Assembly (NCBI RefSeq): GCF_029603155.1
Contig: NZ_JAPMUA010000001.1
Coordinates: 868,001 to 932,000, forward strand
Direction: 5' to 3'
Source: Galbibacter pacificus
GTDB taxonomy: Bacteria; Bacteroidota; Bacteroidia; Flavobacteriales; Flavobacteriaceae
Length of the DNA: 64,000 nucleotides
Shown here: positions 48,246 through 57,364 of the stretch, piece after piece
Position numbering within the stretch: the stretch's first letter is position 1
Layout of the letters: each line of letters starts with the position of its first letter
Made by a program: the position numbers and the translations under genes
Notes under the pieces: generated by a model
Databases searched by the model: none
Seen by the model: the letters and a program-made list of their open reading frames with translations, nothing else
What the model was told of the DNA's origin: nothing

Positions 48246-49460
48246 CTAGGAGACTTTTTCCAAAAGGGCCATATAAAATCCATCGAACCCAGAAGTTGAG
48301 GCCAGTACTTTTTTATCTTTAATCAATTTAAAGTCTTTCCCGTTTTCGGAATTTAAAAAAAGGGCAACCTGATCCTGATTTTCAGAAGGAAGGACCGAAC
48401 ATGTGGCATATACCATTTTACCGCCCGGTTTTACCATTTTGGAATAATCGTTTAAAATATCTTGTTGTGTTTTTTTAATGTTTTCTATAAATTCCGGTTG
48501 AAGCTTCCACTTGGCATCGGGATTTCTTTTTAGTACGCCCAAACCGCTACATGGGGCATCTATCAAAACCCGGTCCATGCTATTGTGAAGCTTTTTTATC
48601 ACTTTGGTGGAATCAATAGGGCGCGTTTCAATGTTGTGCGCGCCGTTTCTCCGTGCACGTCGTTTTAATTCTTTTAGTTTATTTCCATAAATATCCAATG
48701 CAATAATCTGGCCTTTGTTTTCCATTTTAGCGGCCAGGTGCAACGATTTTCCCCCGGCTCCGGCACAAGCATCGGCTATCCGCATACCAGGCTCTGCACC
48801 CAGAAAAGATGCCACCAATTGTGACGATGCATCCTGTACTTCAAAAAGGCCGTCACTAAAAGCATTTGTTTTAAAAATATTCGCCCTTTCCTTTAGTTCC
48901 AGTGCTTCAGGATATCCTTTTATGGAGAGGGTTTCAATAGCTTCTTCTTTTAAAGCGGCTTGAAGTGCTTTTTTGTTGGTTTTTAATGTGTTAACACGAA
49001 TAATTACACTAGCTTGTTGGTTTAACGCATGCAGTTCTTTGGTCCATACAGCTTCGCCAAGCTCTTTCTCGCCAAGTAAATCGAGCCAATCGGGAATGGA
49101 CTCGCGGTATTTCCGTATTTTGGACAATTCGTCAAAGTGCCCTTTGATGCGCCGCGCAGGAGTACCTTCCAACTGGGGCCAGTCTGGTAAACGTATTCCT
49201 TTTAACACGGCCCAAACGGCAAAGATCCGCCATAGGTTTTCGCGGGAAAAAGGTTCCTTTACCTCGGCAATTTCAGCATACAAACGTTTCCACCTAACAA
49301 TATCGTAAGTAGTTTCTGCAATAAAACCACGGTCCCTGGCTCCCCATCTTTTATCTCTTTTTAGCAGTTGTTCAACTACCTTATCGGCATATTTATTTTC
49401 GTTAAATATAAGCTGAAGTCCGTCTATTACGGCATATACAAGGTTTCTGTGCAATCGCAT
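48246..49460 (-). CDS. rsmB: RsmB-like 16S rRNA m5C methyltransferase
   Basis: SAM-dependent RNA (cytosine-5) methyltransferase of 404 residues. The SAM motif is IADACAGAGGKSLHLAA. The two cysteines of the mechanism are in DAPCSGLGVLKRNPDAKW and YATCSVLPSENQ. The N-terminal 130 residues (VVEQLLKRDKRWGARDRGFIAETTYDIVR) resemble the NusB-like domain in RsmB. The target, C967 of 16S rRNA, is inferred from family; a different m5C target is possible. A minus-strand -7 box lies about 62 nt upstream. Confidence 0.88.
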   Translation of the reverse strand: MRLHRNLVYAVIDGLQLIFNENKYADKVVEQLLKRDKRWGARDRGFIAETTYDIVRWKRLYAEIAEVKEPFSRENLWRIFAVWAVLKGIRLPDWPQLEGTPARRIKGHFDELSKIRKYRESIPDWLDLLGEKELGEAVWTKELHALNQQASVIIRVNTLKTNKKALQAALKEEAIETLSIKGYPEALELKERANIFKTNAFSDGLFEVQDASSQLVASFLGAEPGMRIADACAGAGGKSLHLAAKMENKGQIIALDIYGNKLKELKRRARRNGAHNIETRPIDSTKVIKKLHNSMDRVLIDAPCSGLGVLKRNPDAKWKLQPEFIENIKKTQQDILNDYSKMVKPGGKMVYATCSVLPSENQDQVALFLNSENGKDFKLIKDKKVLASTSGFDGFYMALLEKVS

Positions 49461-49521
49461 AAAACTATATTTTGAAATTGTTTATTGATCGATTTTTGAA
49501 GGTCGTTCAAATTATCGTTTG

Positions 49522-49529
49522 CAAAGGTA
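49522..49529 (-). promoter_or_regulatory. -7 element for the rsmB-endonuclease unit
   Basis: The minus strand reads TACCTTTG, a full TAnnTTTG match, 61 nt before the rsmB ATG. It lies within the divergent spacer shared with the YCF48-like gene. Confidence 0.45.
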
Positions 49530-49579
49530 TTGCTTTGTTGATGATAAAACTTATTTTTATCGAAAGAAAAACATATAGA

Positions 49580-50617
49580 ATGAAGAAGTTGATAGTAATT
49601 TTCGAGTTGCTTTTATTGTTTTCGTGCGCAAACGAAAAATTTGAGCCCCATCAATATTCAAAAGTAACGGTTGAAGACGTTTATACCGATTCGATTAGCA
49701 TTCGGGCCATTACCATGATGCAGGGCAATGTTGGTTTTGCAGGTTCTAAAAATACTTTTGGAATTTATAATACCGGCGTGGGAAAAGTGGTGACCCAAAA
49801 AATAAAACAAGATTCTTTGGATATTGAATTCAGGGCCGTAGCAAGTACAAGCACCGATTTTTATATGTTGAGTGTCGCCAATCCGGCATTGTTGTACAAA
49901 ACCGGGAATCGTGGAAAAATGGAACTGGTATACCGAGAGGATAATGAAAAAGTTTTTTATGATGCCATGCGTTTTTGGAACGACCAAGAAGGGATCGCCA
50001 TGGGCGACCCCACCAATGGGTGCCTGTCAATAATTGTTACCCGAGATGGGGGAAATACATGGAATAAATTAGCTTGCGAAGCATTGCCCGATGGGAGTAA
50101 CGCCGAAGCTGCCTTTGCGGCCAGTAACACCAATATTGCCATTGTTGGCAACAACACATGGATTGCGACCGGAGGAAAAAAGACACGTATTTTTTATTCG
50201 CCCGATAAGGCCAAGACCTGGCAGGTTTTTGAGACACCAATTGTACAGGGAGAACCCACGCAAGGGATTTATTCGGTTGATTTTTACGACGAAATGAACG
50301 GTTTTGTTATTGGCGGCGATTATACCAAACCAGAAAACAACAAGGCCAATAAAGCCGTAACCAACGATGGCGGAAAAACATGGAAATTGGTTGGCGAAGG
50401 GCAGGAGCCGGGCTATCGTTCGTGTGTACAATACCTTCCGGGTAGGGAAGCCAAAGAATTGGTAACGGTAGGTTTTAAAGGGATTTCCTTTTCGAATGAT
50501 GGCGGACAAACTTGGAAACAGCTATCCAATGAAGCTTTTTACACCATCCGCTTTGTAAACGACAGCATTGCATATGCGGCCGGAAATGGTCGTATTTCTA
50601 TGTTGAGGTTTGAGTGA
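49580..50617 (+). CDS. YCF48/BNR-like beta-propeller lipoprotein
   Basis: Predicted lipoprotein of 345 residues (signal MKKLIVIFELLLLFSC, lipobox LFSC at C16) that folds as a beta-propeller of sialidase-type repeats. Asp-box-like motifs recur: TRDGGNTWNKL, SPDKAKTWQVF, TNDGGKTWKLV and SNDGGQTWKQL. It resembles the photosystem II assembly factor Ycf48, commonly annotated 'oxidoreductase' in flavobacteria, but no catalytic motif is present. The frame continues upstream to 49472, but only the ATG at 49580 gives a lipoprotein signal. Function unknown. Confidence 0.85.
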   Translation: MKKLIVIFELLLLFSCANEKFEPHQYSKVTVEDVYTDSISIRAITMMQGNVGFAGSKNTFGIYNTGVGKVVTQKIKQDSLDIEFRAVASTSTDFYMLSVANPALLYKTGNRGKMELVYREDNEKVFYDAMRFWNDQEGIAMGDPTNGCLSIIVTRDGGNTWNKLACEALPDGSNAEAAFAASNTNIAIVGNNTWIATGGKKTRIFYSPDKAKTWQVFETPIVQGEPTQGIYSVDFYDEMNGFVIGGDYTKPENNKANKAVTNDGGKTWKLVGEGQEPGYRSCVQYLPGREAKELVTVGFKGISFSNDGGQTWKQLSNEAFYTIRFVNDSIAYAAGNGRISMLRFE

Positions 50618-50652
50618 AACTTCTTGTTTGACAGTTTACTTTAAATAGAAAA

Positions 50653-51105
50653 TCAATCTTTTTTGTTGTGGTATTCTTTTCGGAGCCTGTCTAGAAGCTC
50701 GCGGTTAAAGTCGTCTTCCAGTTTTTTCAGGTAAATTATTTTTTTTGCCGAAATAACATTGTCAAGGTTCTCAACAAACCGTTTATTGAGCTCGTATTCG
50801 TCTTTTTCTATTTGCTGTAATTTTTTAAGCACTTCTTTAGCCTCGTTTTCGGTAAGGTTTTCAAAACCTTCATCTTTTAACTGGTGCTTTATTTTTTTGT
50901 ACTGTGCATATTTTACCCGGTACATTTCTTCGTCGTATGCGTTGTAAATGGGCCAGAACTTTTGGGCCTCTTCCGTGGTTAGGTCCAAATGATCGGTGAT
51001 GTATGCAATTTTAAGGGACTTTATATGGTCGCGTTTACTTTTCTTTTGCGCTTCCATATGAAGCGAAAAGAACGTAAGTAGTAGTAATAGAATATATTTT
51101 TTCAT
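50653..51105 (-). CDS. Spy/CpxP-like 'sensor of ECF-type sigma factor'
   Basis: Exported helical protein of 150 residues (signal MKKYILLLLLTFFSLHMEA). The mature part is almost entirely charged helix: IAYITDHLDLTTEEAQKFWPIYNAYDEEMYR, then a Lys/Glu-rich stretch to the end. The 'LTTEEAQKFWPIY' opening is the LTxxQ-like hook seen in Spy and CpxP. It is the third gene behind the ECF sigma factor and the TM-containing protein, so by context it is the periplasmic partner of that system. The molecular role is not established. Confidence 0.82.
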   Translation of the reverse strand: MKKYILLLLLTFFSLHMEAQKKSKRDHIKSLKIAYITDHLDLTTEEAQKFWPIYNAYDEEMYRVKYAQYKKIKHQLKDEGFENLTENEAKEVLKKLQQIEKDEYELNKRFVENLDNVISAKKIIYLKKLEDDFNRELLDRLRKEYHNKKD

Positions 51106-51207
51106 TTTTTATACGTTGTAAATCTTAATTAAGCAGGTAAATCTATCAGTTTTTAAGTTGAAACGATTTGTTTTTAACCGTTGAAATTATCTTTATTTAG
51201 CAAGGGT

Positions 51208-51717
51208 TTATTGATTCTCGTCTAAAGAAGCCCCGCTATATGTTTTCATGTTTTTTGATAAATAATCTATAATCTCGTCTTCGCTCAGGGATTCGGTAAT
51301 TTGGATTTCATCCAAAGGGACATCGTTAAAAGTTTCCACAATATCATAAGAATTTAAATGAAGGTAACCTTCTTCTAAATAATTGTCGATTTCTGAAACT
51401 GCCAAGTTGTCTATGGTTGTGTTTGCGGGCCGGATATCGGTTTCAATAAAAAAACCAATTACAAATACCGCAGCAATGGCAGCGGCACTGTATAGCCATG
51501 TTAAATTTACAACTTTGGTCTTGGCTTTTTGTACGGTTGCCTTTAGTATTTTGCTTTCCAGTGAATTAAAATACCCTTCCGGAGCTTTAAAACCACTGGT
51601 TTTCGGCATTATTTCTGATAAGCCGATTTGAGCTGACAAACGGTTTTCAAAATCCGAAAAATAATTTTCAGGGATTTTAAAGCCTTCTTTTTCAGTATGT
51701 AACTTATCTTTTTTCAT
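51208..51717 (-). CDS. membrane protein, probable anti-sigma partner
   Basis: A 169-residue protein with no strong family match. The cytoplasmic N-terminus has two copies of a short motif, GFKIPENYF (13-21) and GFKAPEGYF (43-51), each followed by a helix. A single transmembrane helix is at about 72-91 (LYSAAAIAAVFVIGFFI), and the outer C-terminal part is acidic (DNYLEEGYLHLNSYDIVETF). Its position right after the ECF sigma factor gene and its topology suggest an anti-sigma factor, with the repeated motif as a possible sigma contact. This is inference from context. Confidence 0.75.
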   Translation of the reverse strand: MKKDKLHTEKEGFKIPENYFSDFENRLSAQIGLSEIMPKTSGFKAPEGYFNSLESKILKATVQKAKTKVVNLTWLYSAAAIAAVFVIGFFIETDIRPANTTIDNLAVSEIDNYLEEGYLHLNSYDIVETFNDVPLDEIQITESLSEDEIIDYLSKNMKTYSGASLDENQ

Positions 51718-51813
51718 TTCTATGTTTTGACTCTTTCCAGGTCGTTTGGTTTAATTGTTTGCTAAAACAGTTTTCGTGTACGCTAAAAAACACTTTAACC
51801 GAGTTGAATATAT

Positions 51814-52347
51814 CTATTTTAAAAAAGCTTCTATTTTTTTTACCGCATGGTGGTATGAAGCTTTCAGGGCACCGACCGAGGTGTCCAGAACTACGGCCAT
51901 GTCTTCATATTTCATTTCTTCAAAGTACTTCATGTTAAATACCAAGCGTTGTTTTTCGGGCAGTTCTGCAATGGCTTCTTGTAATTTTAACTGAATTTCA
52001 TCACCATCAAAATAAGGGTCTGCTCTTAAATTTTCAACAAGCGACATTTGCAGTGCTTCTCCCGATGTTTTTAGCTCGTTGGTCCTTTTCTTTAAAAACG
52101 TGAGCGCTTCGTTTGTTGCAATCCGGTACATCCATGTATACAAGGCGCTGTCTTCTTTAAAGCCTTGAATGTTTTTGTAAATTTTTATAAAGGTGTTCTG
52201 CAACACATCATCGGTATCGTCATGGTTCAGTACAATCCTCCGTATGTGCCAATAAAGGCGTTCCTTGTAACGGTTTACAAGTTCCCCAAAGGCATGCTCT
52301 TGTGTGGCAACGCTTTTTAGTTCTTTAATTAGAATGTCTTCTTGCAA
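51814..52347 (-). CDS. ECF-type RNA polymerase sigma factor
   Basis: Extracytoplasmic-function sigma factor of 177 residues. Region 2 (about residues 20-90) includes DDTDDVLQNTFIKIYKNIQGF and ALYTWMYRIATNEALTFLKKR. Region 4 (about 122-175) includes AIAELPEKQRLVFNMKYFEEMKYEDMAVVLDTSVGALKASYHHAVKKI. It heads a three-gene minus-strand operon with the membrane protein and the Spy-like protein, spaced 96 and 102 nt apart. No housekeeping -7 box is seen upstream, which fits autoregulation from an ECF promoter, but that promoter cannot be read by eye. Confidence 0.93.
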   Translation of the reverse strand: MQEDILIKELKSVATQEHAFGELVNRYKERLYWHIRRIVLNHDDTDDVLQNTFIKIYKNIQGFKEDSALYTWMYRIATNEALTFLKKRTNELKTSGEALQMSLVENLRADPYFDGDEIQLKLQEAIAELPEKQRLVFNMKYFEEMKYEDMAVVLDTSVGALKASYHHAVKKIEAFLK

Positions 52348-52471
52348 TAGCGATTATTTAATCTTTAGACTCTAATTTAATAAAAAGGTTTAATATCAAC
52401 CTTTAAAGCAGCTGTAAAGAGGCTAAAGCCGTAATAATGTGAATGTGCTGTGTTGTAAAATCAATGAAAAA

Positions 52472-54301
52472 CTAGTCAAACGACTGCATTTCTACCAGTT
52501 TTTGGTATACTCCCTTTTTGTTCAATAATTCTTGGTGGGTACCTTGCTCGACAATTTGCCCTTTTTGCATTACCGCAATGGAATCTGCATTTTGAATGGT
52601 AGAAAGCCGGTGCGCAATTACTACCGATGTCCTGTTTTTCATCATGTTTTCCAAGGCGGTTTGTACCAGTTTTTCGCTTTCTGTATCAAGTGCAGATGTT
52701 GCTTCGTCCAAAATCATGATAGGCGGATTTTTAAGTACGGCACGTGCTATGGAAAGGCGTTGTTTCTGTCCGCCGCTTAATTTGCCGCCGGCATCGCCAA
52801 TGTTGGTATCGAAACCATTTGGAAGGTTTTTTATAAATTCATGGGCATTGGCAATTTTGGCCGCTTTTTCTATTTCTTCCATTGTGGCATCAGGTTTTCC
52901 AATGCGGATATTGTTGGCAACCGTGTCGTTAAACAAAATAGAGTCTTGGGTTACAATGCCCATAAGGCTGCGTAGGCTTTTTATGGAAATTTCTTTAATG
53001 TCAATCCCGTCAATTTCTATAGTTCCGTCATTTACATCGTAAAAACGGGTGATTAAATTCGCAATTGTACTTTTACCACTTCCCGATTGTCCCACCAAGG
53101 CAACTGTTTTTCCCTTGTCTATATTTAAGGTGAAGTCTTTTAGCACTAATTCGTCTTCATATTTAAAAGAAACATTCCCGATGCTGATACTTTTATCAAA
53201 AGAAGTTTTTTCAATGGCATTTGGAGCGTCTTGGATTGAATTTTCGGCATCGAGGATGTCAATAATTCTTTCGGCGGCCGCATCACCCCTTTTTACGCCC
53301 GATAATGCTTTTGAAATTTGTTTTGCGGGAGTTAATATGTTGTAGGCCGAAGCTAAAAAGGCGATAAACAGTCCCGAGTCTAAAGATTTTTCCTGAAGGA
53401 CCATAATCCCGCCAAACCACAATACGCCCGAGACGGCAATAATACCTAAAAACTCGCTCATGGGCGAGGCAATATTTTGCCTGTTGAGCACACTGTTCAT
53501 GTATTTATTGAGGCGGTCGGTGGCATTGGTAAAAGTTTTAAAAAACCTGTTTTCGGCATTAAAGCCTTTTATAACCTTTAACCCGCCCAAGGTTTCTTCT
53601 ATAATGGAAAGCACGTTTCCCTGTTCTTTCTGTGCCCTGTCGGAATGCTTTTTTAATTTTTTTCCGATGTATGAGATGAAAAAACCCATAATAGGAAGAA
53701 AAAGAAATACAAACAGCGTAAGTTTAGGACTAATGACTATCATGGCAATTAAGGTGAATATAATGGTGAGGGGTTCCCTCACTATTAATTCTAGAATGGA
53801 AAGGAATGTCCATTGAACTTCCTGAATATCATTGCTTGCCCTTGCCATGGTGTCACCCTTTTTTTGATCTGAAAAATAACCAATTGGCAGGCTTAATATT
53901 TTTTTGTACAAGGCATTTCTCAAGTCCTTTAAAACACCGTTTCTATAAAAGGTAATAAAAAACATCGCCAGGTAATTGGAGACATTTTTTAAAAGAAAGA
54001 GTCCAATAATTAACAAACAAGAAAAGAGCAACGCTTTCATCTCGCCATCACTCCCGTTGGATTCAATGTAGGTGTTAAGCTTGTAATTAACAGAGTCCAA
54101 AATAAAAGCTTTGAGGTCTCCGGTGAACTCTGGGGCTACTTTAATGGGCGGGACCGTTTTAAAAAGGACGTTGAGCATTGGGAAAAGTGCAATAAGCGAC
54201 AAGGCGCTGAACAATGCATACAGGACATTGAAAAAAATATTCAAGTAGCCATACTTTCTATAAGGTTTGGCAAAGCGTAATATCTGTCGGAAGTAATTCA
54301 T
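52472..54301 (-). CDS. MsbA-like ABC exporter (fused membrane and ATPase domains)
   Basis: Half-transporter of 609 residues that dimerises to export lipids or drugs. The six-helix membrane domain covers about residues 15-325, including the coupling-helix segment GDTMARASNDIQEVQW. The ATPase has Walker A LVGQSGSGKSTIANLI (about 385-400), signature LSGGQKQRLSIARAVL, Walker B PIMILDEATSALD and the H-loop VIAHRLSTI. Lipid A-core export (MsbA) is a reasonable inference, because Bacteroidota have LPS and no other candidate is here, but drug export cannot be excluded. Confidence 0.93.
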   Translation of the reverse strand: MNYFRQILRFAKPYRKYGYLNIFFNVLYALFSALSLIALFPMLNVLFKTVPPIKVAPEFTGDLKAFILDSVNYKLNTYIESNGSDGEMKALLFSCLLIIGLFLLKNVSNYLAMFFITFYRNGVLKDLRNALYKKILSLPIGYFSDQKKGDTMARASNDIQEVQWTFLSILELIVREPLTIIFTLIAMIVISPKLTLFVFLFLPIMGFFISYIGKKLKKHSDRAQKEQGNVLSIIEETLGGLKVIKGFNAENRFFKTFTNATDRLNKYMNSVLNRQNIASPMSEFLGIIAVSGVLWFGGIMVLQEKSLDSGLFIAFLASAYNILTPAKQISKALSGVKRGDAAAERIIDILDAENSIQDAPNAIEKTSFDKSISIGNVSFKYEDELVLKDFTLNIDKGKTVALVGQSGSGKSTIANLITRFYDVNDGTIEIDGIDIKEISIKSLRSLMGIVTQDSILFNDTVANNIRIGKPDATMEEIEKAAKIANAHEFIKNLPNGFDTNIGDAGGKLSGGQKQRLSIARAVLKNPPIMILDEATSALDTESEKLVQTALENMMKNRTSVVIAHRLSTIQNADSIAVMQKGQIVEQGTHQELLNKKGVYQKLVEMQSFD

Positions 54302-54582
54302 TAATTATTAATAACATTTGTGGTAAATAACACGTTGGTCGAAATAAGAATACAAATGTATGGTTTATTATCATAATAGCCTGCTGTTATGAGCAAGCTG
54401 TTTATTTGATAAGTTTTTTTAATTCGTAGATTAACTTGATCTTTTCTGCCCATCGAGCATGTCCTGTAATAGAAGCTTGTAATCTCGTTTAAACATACAT
54501 CAAATCTTCTTCGATAGATTGAAGTATCGTTTTTTAATTCCTTTTTAATGTTGATTTTATTTCCTTCAAGGACTTTATAGCA
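54302..54582. other. 281-bp spacer between pgm and the ABC exporter
   Basis: No intact gene. It contains a decayed coding-like segment on the minus strand (54402-54569, listed separately). No terminator hairpin is obvious after the phosphoglucomutase gene. Confidence 0.4.
54402..54569 (-). pseudogene. possible remnant of a small protein gene
   Basis: On the minus strand one frame reads LKEIKSTLKRN, stop, KTILQSIEEDLMYV, stop, TRLQASITGHARWAEKIK and LIYELKKLIK, then TAA at 54404-54402. The composition is that of an amphipathic helical protein, and the last block looks like a genuine C-terminus. Two internal TAA codons and no proper start suggest decay. A second frame (in phase with pgm beyond its TAG) is also open for 93 codons, so the coding frame is not certain. 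I do not recognise the family. Confidence 0.3.
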
Positions 54583-56301
54583 CTAATTTAAAGCTAATTC
54601 CTTAATAATACGGTCGATTTTTTCATCAAGCTTTGCAATTTCCTTGTCGTAATTTTTGGCATGGTCCAATGTTCCCTGTACGCTGAAATAAAATTTTATT
54701 TTAGGTTCGGTTCCACTGGGCCTTGCGGCTATTTTGGTACCGTCTTCTGTATAATAAATCAATACGTTTGAAGATGGAATAGCTAGGGTGTCTTTATCCC
54801 CGGTTAGTAAATTGGTACGCATGGAGCTTTGGTAATCTTCTAGAAACTGTACTTTTGAGCCACCTATTTCTTTTATTGGGTTTTCCCTTAAACCTACCAT
54901 CATTTGCTTGATTTCATTGGCACCGCTTATTCCTTGTTTTGTTAATGAAATAAGTTTTTCCCTATAAAGCCCAAAATCTTCATAGCATTTTAAAAGGTCA
55001 TTGTAAAAGGAGCTTCCTTTTGCCTTGGCATCGGCTGCAATTTCGCAGGCCAGTAATGAGGAGGTAACGGCGTCTTTATCTCTTACAAAATCGCCTACCA
55101 TATAACCAAAACTCTCTTCGCCACCACCAATAAATTCTTGCATTGGGAAATCTTTTATCATTTTGGCAATCCATTTAAACCCGGTAAGGGCTTCTTTGTA
55201 TTCTACCTGATAATTTCTTGCAAGGACTTTCATCATTGGCGTAGAAACAATGGTAGACGCAATGTATTGGTTTCCGTTAATCCTGTTTTCTTTTTTCCAC
55301 TTATCCAAAAGGAAACGGGTCATTAAAATCATGGTCTGGTTTCCGTTTAACAAAACCATTTTGCCCTCGTTATCGCGTACTGCAATCCCCAGGCGGTCGC
55401 TATCTGGATCGGTACCAATAACCATATCGGCATTTACTTCGGCTGCTTTTTTTAGGGCCATGGCCAAAGCTTCGGGTTCTTCTGGATTTGGTGACTTAAC
55501 AGTGGGAAAATCGCCATTTGGCACCGCTTGTTCTTCAACAAGATGCACATTTTTATATCCTGCCCGCTTCAAAACTTCTGGAAGTACTGTTATGGACGTG
55601 CCGTGAAGCGCTGTAAAAACAATCGAAAAATTATCTTTTTCTTGGGCGTTAAAGCTTCCGTTTTCAACAGAAGCATTTATAAAGGCTTCATCTACATCTT
55701 TATCGATATACTGAATATTGTTTTCTATTGCCTTAAAATTGATATCTTCAAAAGAAAGGCTTTCGATCTCGTTTATAATTTCATGATCCTGCGGAGGGAC
55801 AATTTGCCCGCCATCTTGCCAATATACCTTATATCCATTATATTCCGGAGGATTGTGCGATGCGGTAAGAACAATGCCGCATTGGCATTCCAGATGCTTA
55901 ACAGCAAAGGAAAGCTCGGGAGTGGGGCGAAGCCCGGAAAAGAGGAAAACTTTAATTCCATTGGCCGAAAAAACATTGGCCACTATTTTTGCCAAAGTAT
56001 CACTGTTATGGCGGCAGTCGTATGCAATAACTACTTTATGTTTTTTATCTGGAAAAGATTTTTTTATATAATTGCTCAATCCCTGGGTGTTTTTTCCCAA
56101 GGTGTATTTGTTGATCCGGTTAGTGCCAACGCCCATGGTACCGCGCATGCCCCCGGTACCAAATTCAAGGTTCTTGTAAAACCTTTCTTTTAATTCTTCG
56201 GGGTCGTTGTTTATAAGTTCTTGTACTTTATTTCTGGTATCGGTATCAAAAAAATCGGCTAACCAAGCCTCGGCATTCTTTAAAATTTCTTCTGATGTCA
56301 T
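54583..56301 (-). CDS. phosphoglucomutase / phosphomannomutase family protein
   Basis: Alpha-D-phosphohexomutase of 572 residues that interconverts sugar-1- and sugar-6-phosphates. The phosphoserine loop is TASHNPPEYNGYKVY (S148), the metal loop GTDPDSDRLGIAVR, the sugar-binding loop GGGEESFGYM and the phosphate-binding RPSGTEPKIKFYFS. Length and the N-terminal extension match the PgcA-type phosphoglucomutase rather than the shorter GlmM. It probably supplies glucose-1-phosphate for envelope sugars. A -7 box is 22 nt upstream. The frame continues open past its TAG stop (see findings). Confidence 0.94.
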   Translation of the reverse strand: MTSEEILKNAEAWLADFFDTDTRNKVQELINNDPEELKERFYKNLEFGTGGMRGTMGVGTNRINKYTLGKNTQGLSNYIKKSFPDKKHKVVIAYDCRHNSDTLAKIVANVFSANGIKVFLFSGLRPTPELSFAVKHLECQCGIVLTASHNPPEYNGYKVYWQDGGQIVPPQDHEIINEIESLSFEDINFKAIENNIQYIDKDVDEAFINASVENGSFNAQEKDNFSIVFTALHGTSITVLPEVLKRAGYKNVHLVEEQAVPNGDFPTVKSPNPEEPEALAMALKKAAEVNADMVIGTDPDSDRLGIAVRDNEGKMVLLNGNQTMILMTRFLLDKWKKENRINGNQYIASTIVSTPMMKVLARNYQVEYKEALTGFKWIAKMIKDFPMQEFIGGGEESFGYMVGDFVRDKDAVTSSLLACEIAADAKAKGSSFYNDLLKCYEDFGLYREKLISLTKQGISGANEIKQMMVGLRENPIKEIGGSKVQFLEDYQSSMRTNLLTGDKDTLAIPSSNVLIYYTEDGTKIAARPSGTEPKIKFYFSVQGTLDHAKNYDKEIAKLDEKIDRIIKELALN

Positions 56302-56323
56302 TTTTTAAGCGATTATTTTTTCT

Positions 56324-56331
56324 CAAAGTTA
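56324..56331 (-). promoter_or_regulatory. -7 element for the phosphoglucomutase gene
   Basis: The minus strand reads TAACTTTG, a full TAnnTTTG match, 22 nt before the ATG. Confidence 0.5.
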
Positions 56332-56375
56332 GTTAAGTTTAAAAACTTAAGTGCTAAAAAATTATGTAGTTTTTA

Positions 56376-57323
56376 TTATAAATTGGCAGTTTCCAAAACT
56401 TTATATCTTTTTTCCTGTTTTTTAGAGCGTAGGATAAGTTCTCCTAAAAAACCTGCTATAAAAAGCTGTGTCCCTATAACCATGGCAATAAGGGAAATGT
56501 AAAATTGCGGGCGGAGCGCTATAAGCCTACCATGCGGATTGATAAAGAGCTTGTCTATGCCTATATAGGCGGCAAAGCCAAACCCGATAATAAACATAAT
56601 AACGCCCAATGCTCCAAATAAGTGCATGGGCTGCTTTCCAAACTTGGATAAAAACCAAATGGTAATGAGGTCCAGGAAACCGTTTATAAAACGTTCCATG
56701 CCAAATTTTGTGGTTCCGTATTTGCGTGCCTGGTGTTTTACCACCCTTTCTTCAATTCTGGTAAAACCTGCGTTTTTGACCAAAACCGGGATGTAACGGT
56801 GCATTTCGCCATGAACGTCAATAGATTTTACAACAGTGTTTTTATAGGCTTTTAGGCCACAGTTAAAATCGTGCAGATTAACACCCGATGTCCGTCTGGC
56901 GGCCCAGTTAAATAGTTTGGAAGGAAGGTTTTTTGCCAGAACGGAATCGTAACGTACTTTTTTCCATCCAGAAACAAGGTCGGCATTATTGCCTTTAATC
57001 TGCTTGTAGAGTTCGGGGATTTCCTCGGGATTGTCCTGAAGGTCGGCATCCATGGTAATCACGACATTCCCATTGGCTAGCTGAAAGCCCGCATGCAGGG
57101 CCTGCGATTTCCCAAAATTCTTTAAAAAACGTATACCTTTTACATTTGGATCTGTACTGGCCAGGGCCTGTATAGTGTTCCAGGAAGTGTCGGTGCTTCC
57201 ATCGTCGATAAAAATGATTTCATAAGAAAAACGATTGGACTGCATCACTGTTGCTATCCAATCGTATAATTCCTGTAAAGACTCTTGTTCGTTGAGTAGT
57301 GGTATAACTACTGATATATCCAT
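56376..57323 (-). CDS. GT2 family glycosyltransferase with C-terminal membrane anchor
   Basis: DPM1/GtrB-type enzyme that loads a sugar onto a polyprenyl phosphate. The GT-A domain (residues 1-230) has ISVVIPLLNEQESLQEL, the DxD-like TMDADLQDNPEEIPEL and HQARKYGTTKFGMERFINGFLDLI. Two transmembrane helices at about 233-255 and 268-292 anchor it. At 315 residues it is standard. The sugar is unknown. It could make the donor for membrane glycosyltransferases such as the GT39-type protein at 20.3 kb, but no direct link exists. It follows DUF4199, with its own -7 box in between. Confidence 0.92.
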   Translation of the reverse strand: MDISVVIPLLNEQESLQELYDWIATVMQSNRFSYEIIFIDDGSTDTSWNTIQALASTDPNVKGIRFLKNFGKSQALHAGFQLANGNVVITMDADLQDNPEEIPELYKQIKGNNADLVSGWKKVRYDSVLAKNLPSKLFNWAARRTSGVNLHDFNCGLKAYKNTVVKSIDVHGEMHRYIPVLVKNAGFTRIEERVVKHQARKYGTTKFGMERFINGFLDLITIWFLSKFGKQPMHLFGALGVIMFIIGFGFAAYIGIDKLFINPHGRLIALRPQFYISLIAMVIGTQLFIAGFLGELILRSKKQEKRYKVLETANL

Positions 57324-57352
57324 GAATGTTCTTTATATCTAAAAATAAATAT

Positions 57353-57360
57353 CAAAGATA
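57353..57360 (-). promoter_or_regulatory. -7 element for the GT2 gene
   Basis: The minus strand reads TATCTTTG, a full TAnnTTTG match, 29 nt before the GT2 ATG and right after the DUF4199 stop. Confidence 0.45.
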
Positions 57361-57364
57361 TAAA

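Noticed and set aside
55528..56193. 221-codon frame antisense to phosphoglucomutase
   Set aside because: The longest shadow frame, but it lies wholly inside a well-defined enzyme gene and has no family motif or promoter.
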